From NCBI RefSeq assembly GCF_002939185.1, contig NZ_POVL01000025.1:1-64000 (forward strand): 64,000 nt of DNA. Direction: 5' to 3'. The stretch's first letter is position 1, and every line of letters starts with the position of its first letter. The notes under the pieces are model-generated. The model was not told the DNA's origin. It was given only the letters and a program-made list of their open reading frames with translations, and did not search any database. This document shows positions 45,385-55,006 of this stretch, in pieces. A program made the position numbers and the translations under genes. This stretch comes from Enterobacter sichuanensis. GTDB taxonomy: Bacteria > Pseudomonadota > Gammaproteobacteria > Enterobacterales > Enterobacteriaceae.

Positions 45385-47849
45385 TCCCTTCCGCCGCATA
45401 CCGTATTCAGTTCCGTAACGGAATGACCTTTGACCGCGTCGTCGCGCTGGTGCCATACCTGAAAGATCTCGGTATCAGCCACCTCTACGCCTCGCCGGTG
45501 TTTACCGCAACAAAAGACTCTACCCACGGCTATGACGTGACCAACCCGAATGAAATTGACCCCGCCATCGGCGGACGAGAAGGGTTTGACCGCATGACCG
45601 CGGCGCTTAAGCAGGCCGGCATGGGGCTGATTCTGGATATTGTCCCAAACCATATGTCCACCTCGCTGGAAAACGCCTGGTGGCGGGATGTGATTGAATA
45701 CGGCCCGCAGAGCCGCTACGCGCGCTATTTTGATATCGACTGGTCGCGACCGCTCACGCTGCCGTTTCTTGGCGATACCTTTGAGGTGGAGCTGGAGAAG
45801 GGAGCCATCACGCTAAAACGTGACCCTGTCACAAAAAAAGCCGCCCTGGTCTACTATGACGCCGCATACCCGCTCAACCCGGGCACGTACAGCGAGGAGA
45901 AGAGCATTGCCGAGCTGCACGACGCACAAAGCTGGCGGCTTATGTCCTGGCGGGAAGCGCCAAAACAGCTCTCATGGCGACGCTTCTTTGAAATCACCGG
46001 GCTGGTTGGCGTTCGGGTTGAAGATGAGGCGGTCTTCGACGACACGCACCGGCTTATTCTTGAACTGGTCCATGCGGGCGTGGTGGATGGCCTGCGCATT
46101 GACCATATCGACGGCCTGGCCGATCCGCTGGGCTATCTGCAGCGCCTGCGGCAGGCAACCGGCCCCGACTGCTACATTACGGTCGAAAAAATTCTCGCGA
46201 AGGGAGAACAGCTCCCCACAGACTGGCCGGTCTCCGGCACTACCGGCTATGAGTTTATCGCCTCGCTGGCGGAGGTGCTGGTCGACGACGCTAACCTGCC
46301 GCGCCTGGAAAAAATCCACGACGAGACGCTGGGGGGCACGGTCGATCGCCACGCTGAACTGCGGGACGCTAAGGGCCTGATGACCGATCGCAATTTTGAG
46401 GGTGAATTCACCACGCTGCTCACGATTGCGGCTGACCTGGCCAAGCGCAATGACGTTGCGCTGCCGCGTGACGATATCCGCCACGCGCTGCGCGAACTGC
46501 TTATCGCTTTTCCGGTGTACCGCACCTATGGCACTCGCGAGGGGTTAACCACGCCGGACGTGGCGCTGCTCAACCGCGTGGTCGCCAGCGTGGAGACCTC
46601 TGAAGCGGCGCTCAGCCTGATTGTGCGCATTCTTACCGGCGACCTGCCGGAGGATTGCCGCGAGAGCGCCGCGCTGTTCAGAACCCGCTTCCAGCAGCTT
46701 ACCGGGCCGCTGATGGCGAAGTCGGTTGAAGACACGCTGTTCTTTCGCCACAACCTGGAGCTGGCGCTGAATGAAGTGGGCGCCGACCCGACGCCGCGCG
46801 CGTTCTCGCTATCCCGCTTTCACCAGGAGATGCGCATTCGTCTTGCCCGTCAGCCCGACGCTCTGCTCGGCACCTCCACGCACGACACCAAGCGCGGGGA
46901 AGATGCCCGGGCGCGTCTTTACACCCTGACGGAAGCCCCGGACCAGTGGGGGGAAAACCTGGCCCGCTGGCGACAGATGAACCAGACCCAGGTGCGTTTC
47001 CTTAATGACGGTACCGCGCCGAACGCCGCTGACACCTGGATGATCTATCAGGCGCTGGCGGGTGTCTGGCCTGCCACGCTGTCTCCCGACGACGTGGACG
47101 GGCTTAAATCACTGGAATCGCGTTTCCTCGGTTTCCTGGAGAAAGCGCTGCGCGAGGCGAAACAGCGCACCGACTGGATCGACAGCAACGAGAGCTATGA
47201 GAGCGTGGTGCTGAGCTACTCGCGGCACCTGCTTTCCCCGGACAACAGCCCGTTTCTGGAGGATTTCAGCAAGGCGATGCAGCCCTTTATCCGCGCCGGG
47301 CTGATGAACAGCCTCAGCCAGACGGTGATCAAGCTGACGGCACCCGGTGTGCCGGATATCTATCAGGGCAGCGAGGCGCTTAACTTTAGCCTTGTCGACC
47401 CGGATAACCGCCGGGAGCCGGACTTCCCGGCCCTGGAAAGACACCTCAGCGCGGCGGATGCCCGCGTGTTTAACGACCCGGCCTGCTGGCGGGACGGAAG
47501 GGTAAAACAGTTCGTTACCGCCACGCTGTTACGGCTTCGACCGCATTACGCCTCACTTTTCCATTACGGTGACTGGCTGCCGCTTAAGGTGACCGGTGAG
47601 CGTGAGGAGAATCTGATTGTTTATGCCCGCGTTAAGGACGATGAGGCGCTGATCGTTGCCGTGCCGCGTCTGGTGTTTGACATCACCTGTCACGACAGGC
47701 TGTGGGTGAATACCACGGTAGCAATCCCTGCAGAACTGGCCGGGAAGCGCTATCGGGATCTGTTCAGCGGTGAAAGCCGCATTCTGCAAGAGACGCTGGA
47801 TTTAACGTCAGAAAAGGGATGTGTACTGGTTCTGCTTACCTGCGAATAA
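45381..47849 (+). CDS. treY: Malto-oligosyltrehalose synthase
   Basis: This 822-residue GH13 enzyme isomerises the reducing-end alpha-1,4 bond of maltodextrins to an alpha,alpha-1,1 bond. The family motifs are seen: the AYRIQFRNGMTF opening, DGLRIDHIDGLADP (nucleophile Asp), VEKILAKGE (general acid Glu) and GTSTHDTKRGEDARAR. The length is within the normal range for bacterial TreY. It is translationally coupled to treZ and followed 15 bases later by glgX. Confidence 0.95.
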   Translation: MIPSAAYRIQFRNGMTFDRVVALVPYLKDLGISHLYASPVFTATKDSTHGYDVTNPNEIDPAIGGREGFDRMTAALKQAGMGLILDIVPNHMSTSLENAWWRDVIEYGPQSRYARYFDIDWSRPLTLPFLGDTFEVELEKGAITLKRDPVTKKAALVYYDAAYPLNPGTYSEEKSIAELHDAQSWRLMSWREAPKQLSWRRFFEITGLVGVRVEDEAVFDDTHRLILELVHAGVVDGLRIDHIDGLADPLGYLQRLRQATGPDCYITVEKILAKGEQLPTDWPVSGTTGYEFIASLAEVLVDDANLPRLEKIHDETLGGTVDRHAELRDAKGLMTDRNFEGEFTTLLTIAADLAKRNDVALPRDDIRHALRELLIAFPVYRTYGTREGLTTPDVALLNRVVASVETSEAALSLIVRILTGDLPEDCRESAALFRTRFQQLTGPLMAKSVEDTLFFRHNLELALNEVGADPTPRAFSLSRFHQEMRIRLARQPDALLGTSTHDTKRGEDARARLYTLTEAPDQWGENLARWRQMNQTQVRFLNDGTAPNAADTWMIYQALAGVWPATLSPDDVDGLKSLESRFLGFLEKALREAKQRTDWIDSNESYESVVLSYSRHLLSPDNSPFLEDFSKAMQPFIRAGLMNSLSQTVIKLTAPGVPDIYQGSEALNFSLVDPDNRREPDFPALERHLSAADARVFNDPACWRDGRVKQFVTATLLRLRPHYASLFHYGDWLPLKVTGEREENLIVYARVKDDEALIVAVPRLVFDITCHDRLWVNTTVAIPAELAGKRYRDLFSGESRILQETLDLTSEKGCVLVLLTCE

Positions 47850-47864
47850 TCGTGGAGAACGAAA

Positions 47865-49937
47865 ATGGCTAAGGATACAACGTTTGAAATTCGGGCCGGT
47901 CATGGCCAGCAGTTGGGGGCGAATTATGACGGGAAGGGGGTCAACTTCGCGCTGTTCTCCGCTCACGCCGAGCGGGTGGAACTCTGTCTGTTTGATCCGT
48001 CCGGGAAAACAGAAATCGCCCGGCTGGAACTCCCGGAGTATACCCACGAGATCTGGCACGGTTACGTACCGGATCTGAAGCCCGGCGCGCTGTACGGCTA
48101 TCGCGTCTACGGCCCTTACGATCCGGAAAACGGTCATCGCTTTAACCCGCATAAGCTGCTTATTGACCCTTATGCCCGTGAACTGGTGGGCGATATCGAC
48201 TGGAACGACGCCCATTTCGGCTATGAGCTGGGGCACGACGAGTTAGATTTGAGCTTTGACACGCGCGACAGCGCGCCGTTTACGCCGAAATGCCGGGTCA
48301 TCGACCCCAATGCCTTTGACTGGCAGGACACTAACCGACCAAACGTCCCCTGGCCGCATACCGTCGTTTATGAGAGCCATGTAAAAGGCTTTACCCAGCT
48401 CAACCCGGCCATACCGCCCGAACAGCGCGGCACGTTTGAGGGGATGGGGCATAAAGCCTCGGTCGACTACATCAAGAGCCTGGGCATCACCGCGGTAGAG
48501 CTGCTGCCGGTTCACTGGTTCCCGGACGATCAACACCTGCTTGACCGTGGCCTGAAGAACTTCTGGGGCTACAACACGCTGGGCTTTTTTGCCCCGGCGT
48601 CACGTTATTACGGACCCGCGGGGATCCAGGGCTTTCGCGATATGGTGCGCGCGTACCATGACGCGGGCATCGAGGTGATTCTGGACGTGGTGTATAACCA
48701 CACGGCGGAAGGCAACGAACTTGGCCCCACGCTCTCGTTTAAAGGGATTGATAACTACAGCTATTACCGCACGCTGCCGGACCAGCACCGGTATTACATC
48801 AACGACACCGGTACCGGGAATACGGTGAATACCTCGCACCCGCGCGTGTTGCAGATGGTGATGGATTCCCTGCGCTACTGGGCGGAATCGATGCATATCG
48901 ACGGTTTTCGTTTTGACCTCGGGACAATTCTGGGTCGCGAGCCCGAAGGGTTTGATCCGCGCGGCGGGTTTTTTGACGCCATGACCCAGGATCCGGTGTT
49001 ATCCCGACTGAAGCTGATTGGTGAGCCCTGGGATATCGGTCCTGGCGGGTATCAGGTCGGCGGTTTCCCGCCGGGCTGGGGGGAGTGGAACGACAAATAC
49101 CGCGACACCGTGCGCGAGTACTGGAAGGGAGATAACGTCTCTACCGACTTTGCCGCGCGTCTGCTCGGCTCCGGCGACCTGTACGATCTGCGCGGGCGTC
49201 GCCCGTGGGCCAGCGTCAATTTCATCACCGCCCATGACGGCTTTACGCTGAACGATCTGGTCTCGTACAACGAGAAGCATAATGCCGACAACGGTGAGGA
49301 CAATAACGACGGCCACAACGATAACCGCTCGTACAACTACGGCGAGGAAGGGCCAACCGGTAACCCGGACATCATCGCCACCCGGGAGCGGCAGAAGCGT
49401 AATTTCCTGGCCACGCTGCTGCTGTCTCACGGTACGCCGATGCTGCTGGCCGGGGACGAGTTTGGCCGGTCGCAAAAGGGCAATAATAACGGGTACTGTC
49501 AGGACAGTGAGATCTCATGGATCAACTGGAAGGGACTCTCTGAAAACGACACCGCGCTGCGCGAGTTTACCCAAAGGCTGATCGCCCTGCGCGCGCTGCA
49601 GCCGCTGCTGCGTCGCGAAAGCTGGCGCGACGGGCTGGAGATCCGCTGGTTCAATGCCGGCGGCGGTCCGCAGCAGGCAGAGCAGTGGGATGAAGGCTCG
49701 ACGCTCGGGGTCTCCATCAGCAGGCCGGATCTTCAGCAGGAGGAGGGCATCTGGCACGACGTGCTGATGCTGTTCAATCCGTTTGAAGGCACCGTGCCGT
49801 TCCAGATCCCACAGTTTGGCGAAGGGGGATGGGTGCTGGAACTCTCCACGGCGGATGACGCCACGGGGACAGCGATCACCGAAACCGTCGAGTACGCACT
49901 GGCCGGACGCAGCATTACCCTGTTCAGACGCCCTTAG
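47865..49937 (+). CDS. glgX: Glycogen debranching enzyme, GlgX/TreX type
   Basis: This 690-residue GH13 isoamylase-type enzyme removes alpha-1,6 branches of limit-dextrin chains. A CBM48 domain (about 5-120) precedes the barrel with DVVYNHTAEGN, DGFRFDLGTILGRE (nucleophile Asp), IGEPWDIG (acid Glu) and NFITAHDGFTLNDLV. In this operon it would supply linear chains to TreY, as TreX does in other tre operons. The stop is 2 bases from the end of the convergent MarR-type gene. Confidence 0.93.
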   Translation: MAKDTTFEIRAGHGQQLGANYDGKGVNFALFSAHAERVELCLFDPSGKTEIARLELPEYTHEIWHGYVPDLKPGALYGYRVYGPYDPENGHRFNPHKLLIDPYARELVGDIDWNDAHFGYELGHDELDLSFDTRDSAPFTPKCRVIDPNAFDWQDTNRPNVPWPHTVVYESHVKGFTQLNPAIPPEQRGTFEGMGHKASVDYIKSLGITAVELLPVHWFPDDQHLLDRGLKNFWGYNTLGFFAPASRYYGPAGIQGFRDMVRAYHDAGIEVILDVVYNHTAEGNELGPTLSFKGIDNYSYYRTLPDQHRYYINDTGTGNTVNTSHPRVLQMVMDSLRYWAESMHIDGFRFDLGTILGREPEGFDPRGGFFDAMTQDPVLSRLKLIGEPWDIGPGGYQVGGFPPGWGEWNDKYRDTVREYWKGDNVSTDFAARLLGSGDLYDLRGRRPWASVNFITAHDGFTLNDLVSYNEKHNADNGEDNNDGHNDNRSYNYGEEGPTGNPDIIATRERQKRNFLATLLLSHGTPMLLAGDEFGRSQKGNNNGYCQDSEISWINWKGLSENDTALREFTQRLIALRALQPLLRRESWRDGLEIRWFNAGGGPQQAEQWDEGSTLGVSISRPDLQQEEGIWHDVLMLFNPFEGTVPFQIPQFGEGGWVLELSTADDATGTAITETVEYALAGRSITLFRRP

Positions 49938-49939
49938 CC

Positions 49940-50485
49940 TCAGAGTGATGCCGCCGCGCGGGCGGCGGTGTCATACAGGGAGGAGATCGTGCGTAACAGC
50001 TGCGCGGTTTCCCCAATCGATTTCCCGGCAATTCCGCTCTCCGCGTGGATCGCAATTAAACACGCTTCCCGAACGTCCCGGTACTTCATGCACAACGCTT
50101 TCCCCTCCTCGGTGGTGGAGAAAAAGAGTTCTTTGCCCGCTTTTTCACTCGTCACGTAGCCCGCTTTGACCAGCTTTTTCAGAGCGTAGGTCACCACGTG
50201 GGTATCTTCCACGTTGAGAACGAAACAGATATCGGCCAGCTTTTTCTTGCGATCGCGGTGGTTCACGTGATGCAGCAGCGAGACGTCAAAGGCGCCCATG
50301 TCGGGCTCGCCCGCTGCGGTCATGCAGCGCACCATCCATTTGTTGAAGGCGTTGCTGGTCATGATCAGCGCGTATTCCAGCTCTGACAGCTCCGCGCAGC
50401 GCTCGGACACCAGATGGCGGGAGGAGACGATCCGGCCGTCGTTGATATCGTCGTGATGGGGGCTAGCACTCTTTTCTGAAGTCAT
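49940..50485 (-). CDS. MarR-type winged-helix regulator
   Basis: This 181-residue protein has a central winged helix (about 75-130): KLADICFVLNVEDTHVVTYALKKLVKAGYVTSEKAGKELFFSTTEEG. The wing segment and flanking helices fit predicted MarR-like regulators. ATG at 50485 was chosen because AAGGAA lies just upstream; a start at 50515 would add ten residues without a good ribosome site. It is divergent from the DUF969 operon, with nested palindromes in between, so it probably represses both. Confidence 0.85.
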   Translation of the reverse strand: MTSEKSASPHHDDINDGRIVSSRHLVSERCAELSELEYALIMTSNAFNKWMVRCMTAAGEPDMGAFDVSLLHHVNHRDRKKKLADICFVLNVEDTHVVTYALKKLVKAGYVTSEKAGKELFFSTTEEGKALCMKYRDVREACLIAIHAESGIAGKSIGETAQLLRTISSLYDTAARAAASL

Positions 50486-50504
50486 AACGTTCCTTAGCCA
50501 GAAA

Positions 50505-50553
50505 TGTAAACTCATCGATAAAATAAGAACATTTTATTGATAAATTGTTTACA
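50505..50553. promoter_or_regulatory. Nested palindromes, putative operator of the MarR-type regulator
   Basis: An outer inverted repeat TGTAAAC (50505-50511) / GTTTACA (50547-50553) encloses an inner one, ATCGATAAAAT (50514-50524) / ATTTTATTGAT (50531-50541), which differs at one position. The centres are 1.5 bases apart. The site begins 20 bases upstream of the regulator start and lies in the divergent gap, a typical place for autoregulation. Confidence 0.65.
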
Positions 50554-50683
50554 TGTTTTTGAGGTTCAGATATAGCTTTTTAGCGCAGGTTTGCCAAACC
50601 TGACGAAAAACACAACATCGCTCGCCGCAAATTAAAAAAATAGCCGTCGGCGCGCAACGCTCACTTTCGATAGGGTAAACGTT

Positions 50684-51406
50684 ATGGACGGTACTACGCT
50701 GTTGCCGCTGATCGGGATACCGATCGTGGTCATTGGTTTTGCACTGCGCTTCAACCCGCTGCTGGTGGTCGTGGTCGCGGGGCTGGCGACGGGTCTGCTG
50801 GTCGGTATGGATTTCGGCATGCTGCTGGAGACCTTCGGCGAGAAGTTCGTGAACAGCCGCTCGCTGGCCACCTTCATTCTGATCCTGCCGGTAATTGGTC
50901 TGCTGGAATATTACGGGCTTAAGGAGCGCGCCCAGGCCTGGGTGGCGAAGATCGCCAGCGCCACCTCGGCGCGCATTCTGATGCTTTACTTTGTGGCGCG
51001 TGAAGGCACCGCCGCGCTGGGGCTGATGTCGCTGGGCGGTCATGCTCAGACGGTCCGTCCGCTGCTGGCGCCGATGGCCGAAGGGGCGGCGCTGAACGAA
51101 TACGGCGAACTCCCGCAGCACATCCGAGACAAAATCAAAGCCCATGCCGCCGCGTGTGACAACATTGCGGTCTTCTTCGGGGAAGATATCTTTATTGCCT
51201 TTGGCGCGGTGCTGCTGATTGACGCGTTCCTGAAGGAAAACGGCATTGAGGGCATCGAACCGCTGCACATCGGCCTGTGGGCCATTCCAACCGCCATTGC
51301 GGCATTGATTATTCATATGACGCGTCTGCTGCGCCTCGATGCCAGTATCCGTCGCGACGTCATGGCCTGGCGCGCCGAACAGGGTACGCAGGAGACCGCG
51401 CAATGA
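50684..51406 (+). CDS. DUF969 membrane protein
   Basis: This 240-residue hydrophobic protein begins with the LLPLIGIPIVVIGFALRFNPLLVVVVAG segment characteristic of DUF969 and has about six transmembrane segments, with a conserved HAQTVRPLLAPM stretch. It is probably one half of a two-subunit transporter with the next gene, whose ATG overlaps its stop (ATGA). Its substrate is unknown; DUF969/979 genes are often seen near peptide- or pyroglutamate-processing genes. It is divergently placed from the MarR-type regulator. Confidence 0.9.
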   Translation: MDGTTLLPLIGIPIVVIGFALRFNPLLVVVVAGLATGLLVGMDFGMLLETFGEKFVNSRSLATFILILPVIGLLEYYGLKERAQAWVAKIASATSARILMLYFVAREGTAALGLMSLGGHAQTVRPLLAPMAEGAALNEYGELPQHIRDKIKAHAAACDNIAVFFGEDIFIAFGAVLLIDAFLKENGIEGIEPLHIGLWAIPTAIAALIIHMTRLLRLDASIRRDVMAWRAEQGTQETAQ

Positions 51407-52389
51407 TGACACTTATCTCCATTAATCGCGTGTATTACCTGATTGGCTTTGTCGTGATGCTGCTGGTCGTGATGACCCTTCGCGATCGCGCCAATCCAAA
51501 GCGTTTTACCACCGCGCTGTTCTGGTTCTTGTTTGGCGGGATCTTCCTGTTTGGCGACCTGATGGTGCAGGAGCTGGGTAAATCCCTGGCGTACCGGATT
51601 ATCGGCGGCGGCGTCATTGTTATCGCGCTGCTGGCGGGCTTTGGCCTGGTCGGGAAAGGGCACTATAAAATGTCCACCGAGGAGGAGCGCGTCGCCTCTT
51701 CGAACAGACTCAAGAACTGGCTGTTCCTGCCCGCCCTGATGATCCCGGTGGTGACGGTGATCGGCACCCTGTTCCTGAAAGGGGTGTCGGTTGGCGGCGT
51801 GTTCCTGCTCGATCAGAAACAGCTTACCCTGGCGGCGCTCTGTGTGGCCTGCGTTGCGGCGATCCTTACCGGCTGGTGGCTGACCAAAGGCACGCCGCTG
51901 CATGCGGTTCGCCAGTCTCGTCGCCTTGTCGATACCATTGGCTGGGCGGTGATCCTGCCGCAGATGCTGGCCATGCTTGGCGGGGTCTTTGTGGTGGCGA
52001 ACACGGGTGACTCGGTGCAAAAGGTGGTGAGCCTGTTTGTGAACCCGGATAACCGCTTTATGCTGGTAGTCATTTACTGCGTGGGTATGGCGCTGTTTAC
52101 CATGATTATGGGTAATGCCTTTGCGGCCTTCCCGGTATTAAGTGCCGGTATCGCCTTGCCGTTTTTGATCAACGTGCATCACGGCAACCCTGCGCCGCTG
52201 CTGGCGATTGGCATGTATGCAGGCTACTGCGGCACGTTGATGACGCCGATGGCCGCGAACTTCAATATCGTTCCCGCCGCGCTGCTGGAGCTGAAAGACA
52301 AATATCAGGTGATCAAGATCCAGATCCCGACCGCGTTAACCCTGCTGGTGGTGAACGTGTTCTTAATGTATTTCCTCGTGTTTCGCTAA
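51403..52389 (+). CDS. DUF979 membrane protein
   Basis: This 328-residue membrane protein has about nine transmembrane segments and the conserved MGNAFAAFPVLSAGIALPFL and GYCGTLMTPMAANFNIVPAALLE stretches of DUF979, which recall the substrate-binding motifs of ion-coupled carboxylate transporters. ATG at 51403 overlaps the DUF969 stop, so longer in-frame starts inside DUF969 are rejected. It presumably pairs with DUF969 as one permease. Confidence 0.9.
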   Translation: MMTLISINRVYYLIGFVVMLLVVMTLRDRANPKRFTTALFWFLFGGIFLFGDLMVQELGKSLAYRIIGGGVIVIALLAGFGLVGKGHYKMSTEEERVASSNRLKNWLFLPALMIPVVTVIGTLFLKGVSVGGVFLLDQKQLTLAALCVACVAAILTGWWLTKGTPLHAVRQSRRLVDTIGWAVILPQMLAMLGGVFVVANTGDSVQKVVSLFVNPDNRFMLVVIYCVGMALFTMIMGNAFAAFPVLSAGIALPFLINVHHGNPAPLLAIGMYAGYCGTLMTPMAANFNIVPAALLELKDKYQVIKIQIPTALTLLVVNVFLMYFLVFR

Positions 52390-52398
52390 GGAGCTGTC

Positions 52399-53394
52399 AT
52401 GGAATTAACGCAACATCAGGCCGACGCGTTTGCCCGCATGCCTTTGACCTATTTGCGCCAGGAATACCCGAACCACATCATGCACCTGCTTAATGATGAT
52501 GGTGACGTTCTGCCGCCGCGTGAACTGCACCCGATTTTCTACGGCTGTTTTGACTGGCATTCGGCGGTGCACGGTTACTGGCTGCTGCTGCGCTGCGTAC
52601 GCCTCTATCCAGAATTACCGTGCCGGGACGCGATCGTCGCGCTTTTTGACGAGCACATGACCGAAGAGAACGTGGCGAAGGAGCTGGCCTATTTTACCGC
52701 GCCGTTCCGCGCCTCGTTTGAGCGACCGTATGGCTACGGCTGGCTGCTGGCGCTGGCCCAGGAGCTGAAACAGTCGTCGTTGCCACAGGCCGCAGGCTGG
52801 TATCAGACGCTGGCGCCGCTCACCCAGGATATTCGCAACCGGCTGGTGGATTATCTTGCTAAGCTCACCTATCCGATCCGCGTCGGGACGCACTACAACA
52901 CTGCATTTGCGCTCGCGCTGGCGCTCGATTATGCCCGAGCCGTAGAAGACAGCGCGCTTGAGCAGGCTATTCTGTCCTCGGCCGAGCGGTTTTATCTTGC
53001 CGACACACGCTATCCGGCCCACTACGAACCCGGCGGTGATGAGTATATTTCCGGTGCGCTGACGGAAGCGCTGCTGATGAGCAAGGTGTCAAAGGACTTC
53101 CCGGCGTGGTTTGACGCGTTTCTGCCGGATGTTGGCTCCGTTGCGGCACTGATGAACCCGGCAGAGGTGAGCGATCGTACCGACCCGAAAATTGCCCATC
53201 TTGACGGGTTAAACCTCAGCCGCGCGTGGTGCATGAAGCACATTGCGAAAGCGCTTCCTGCCAGCCACCCGGCGCAATCGGCGCTGCGTGATGCGGTGGC
53301 GAAACACCTGACGGCGAGCGTCGGACATGTGGTGGGCAGCCACTACAGCGGGGGACACTGGCTGGCGAGCTTTGCGCTGCTGGCGCTGGAGTAA
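52399..53394 (+). CDS. DUF2891 protein
   Basis: This 331-residue soluble protein matches DUF2891: HPIFYGCFDWHSAVHGYW near the N-terminus, ERPYGYGWLL, GTHYNTAFALALALDYA and SHYSGGHWLASFALLAL at the end. Conserved His, Asp and Trp residues in these blocks suggest an alpha/alpha-toroid enzyme. It starts 9 bases after the DUF979 stop, so it may process the compound taken up by that transporter. No signal peptide is visible. Confidence 0.92.
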   Translation: MELTQHQADAFARMPLTYLRQEYPNHIMHLLNDDGDVLPPRELHPIFYGCFDWHSAVHGYWLLLRCVRLYPELPCRDAIVALFDEHMTEENVAKELAYFTAPFRASFERPYGYGWLLALAQELKQSSLPQAAGWYQTLAPLTQDIRNRLVDYLAKLTYPIRVGTHYNTAFALALALDYARAVEDSALEQAILSSAERFYLADTRYPAHYEPGGDEYISGALTEALLMSKVSKDFPAWFDAFLPDVGSVAALMNPAEVSDRTDPKIAHLDGLNLSRAWCMKHIAKALPASHPAQSALRDAVAKHLTASVGHVVGSHYSGGHWLASFALLALE

Positions 53395-53414
53395 ACCATT
53401 GCGCCGTCTTTCTT

Positions 53415-53440
53415 GCCGGGTGGCGCTGCGCTTACCCGGC
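53415..53440. repeat. REP-type palindromic element
   Basis: GCCGGGTGGCGCTGCGCTTACCCGGC followed by CTATAAAACC is a typical enterobacterial REP unit (extragenic palindrome with a GTGGCG...TACCCGGC layout). It lies between the convergent ends of DUF2891 and the MFS gene, and may aid termination. Confidence 0.8.
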
Positions 53441-53485
53441 CTATAAAACCCGTAGGTCCGTGCAAGCATAGCGCCGCAGGGCGAA

Positions 53486-54889
53486 TCAGGCTGATGCCCT
53501 CACCGCCGGGCGCAGCCTGCTCAGGCTAAACAACACCGATCCCGTCGAGGCGATGACGGCTATCCACAGTGCAACCTGGATGGCATGTTGATGGTCCCAT
53601 CCCGCCGTCGCGGCCAGCAGTACGCCCACCGCGGCGGCGCCGAGACACTGGCCAAACGTCCTGACGATAGACAACACCCCTGAGGCATAGCTGGCATATT
53701 CCCGCGCCACGTTAGAGAGCATCTCCCGGTTATTGGGGCTCTGGAAGCAGCCAAACCCAATCCCGCAAACCAGACTGCGCAGGCAGATATTCCATGCGGA
53801 AGGGCTGTCTGGCAACGTCGCCAGCAGGACCAATCCACCGATAAAAATCATCAGCCCGAGGGTCGAGATCAGCGGTGCGGAAATCGTATCTGCCCAGCGC
53901 CCCGCATGCGGCGCGATGAGGACAATGCCAATCGGCCACGGGGTGAACAGCAGCGCGGAAACCATCGGGCTGTAGCCATAGACGCTCTGAAACAGGAACG
54001 GCAGCGCGACAAACGTGATCCCCTGGCTCACAAACGACGCCAGCGAGGTCAGCGCGGCGAGGGTGAAACGTGCATTTTTGAACATCACGGGCGGCAGGAT
54101 GGGACTGCGCGCGCGACGGACATGCCAGATAAAGGTGAGGGCACTCACCAGAGCAAGTACGCCCCAGCACACGGCGGCCCGGTTAAGGTGTTGCGTCACG
54201 TGCTGAAGGCTGTCGGCCATCATGATCGCGGAACCTAACAGCACGGCTGAAAGCACGGCGCCCGGTGCATCAAAGGGCGATCGGTCAGTCGCCGAAGCCC
54301 GCGGCAGGGCCCGCCATGCCAGCAGCAGAGCGATACTGCCCGGAATAATGTTGATGGCGAACAGCCACTGCCAGCTCAGGGCGTCCAGTATTGTTCCGCC
54401 GAGAACCGGGGCAATTGCCGTACTGGAGGCGATGAGCAGGGCGTGTAACCCCAGAATACGGCCAAGCAGTCGACCCGGGAAAACGGAACGCAGGATCGCC
54501 GGGGCGATACTGAGGGTGGCCGCGCCGCCGACGCCCTGCAGAATTCGCATCCCGGTTAACATCTCCGGCGTGGTTGCCAGCGCGCAGCCGAGGGAGGTGA
54601 GCGTAAAGGTGGTAAGCCCGGCCAGAAAGACCGGTCGATAGCCCACGCGTGCAGCCAGTGCCGCGAAGATGGCTAACGTCATCGCTGCGGAGAGCAGATA
54701 ACCGTTGGCGAACCACACCGCGATATTCGCGGGAACCGCCATGGCCTCAGCCATCGAGGGGAGCGCAATGTTGATCATGGTCCCGTCAAACACGCCCATC
54801 AGCGTGGTGGTCATGACGGCGGCCAGGACCCGGGCGCGTTCATGTCCGGGTAAACCTTCATCGCCGGGATGGTTTGAAAATAGCGTCAT
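53486..54889 (-). CDS. DHA2-type MFS drug exporter
   Basis: This 467-residue protein has about 12-14 transmembrane segments in EmrB/QacA-type order. It shows a motif-C-like stretch in the fifth helix region (GGTILDALSWQWLFAINIIPG) and the ALPSMAEAM first periplasmic loop typical of DHA2 exporters. It would export lipophilic drugs using the proton gradient. ATG at 54889 follows GGAGTG; an in-frame start at 54934 is less likely. A LysR gene diverges 117 bases away and probably regulates it. Confidence 0.9.
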   Translation of the reverse strand: MTLFSNHPGDEGLPGHERARVLAAVMTTTLMGVFDGTMINIALPSMAEAMAVPANIAVWFANGYLLSAAMTLAIFAALAARVGYRPVFLAGLTTFTLTSLGCALATTPEMLTGMRILQGVGGAATLSIAPAILRSVFPGRLLGRILGLHALLIASSTAIAPVLGGTILDALSWQWLFAINIIPGSIALLLAWRALPRASATDRSPFDAPGAVLSAVLLGSAIMMADSLQHVTQHLNRAAVCWGVLALVSALTFIWHVRRARSPILPPVMFKNARFTLAALTSLASFVSQGITFVALPFLFQSVYGYSPMVSALLFTPWPIGIVLIAPHAGRWADTISAPLISTLGLMIFIGGLVLLATLPDSPSAWNICLRSLVCGIGFGCFQSPNNREMLSNVAREYASYASGVLSIVRTFGQCLGAAAVGVLLAATAGWDHQHAIQVALWIAVIASTGSVLFSLSRLRPAVRASA

Positions 54890-55006
54890 CGTCGTCACTC
54901 CAGAGAAGAATATTGATGACGAAACTATATTCATGCGCTATACAGGGCGGAAGACGCAGCAATTGCACTTTATCATTGCATGTAACGCCATATCTGAGGA
55001 TTCACC

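Noticed and set aside
51277-51402. Upstream extension of DUF979 into DUF969
   Set aside because: The ATGA overlap at 51403 is the standard coupled start. The extension would lie inside a conserved gene.
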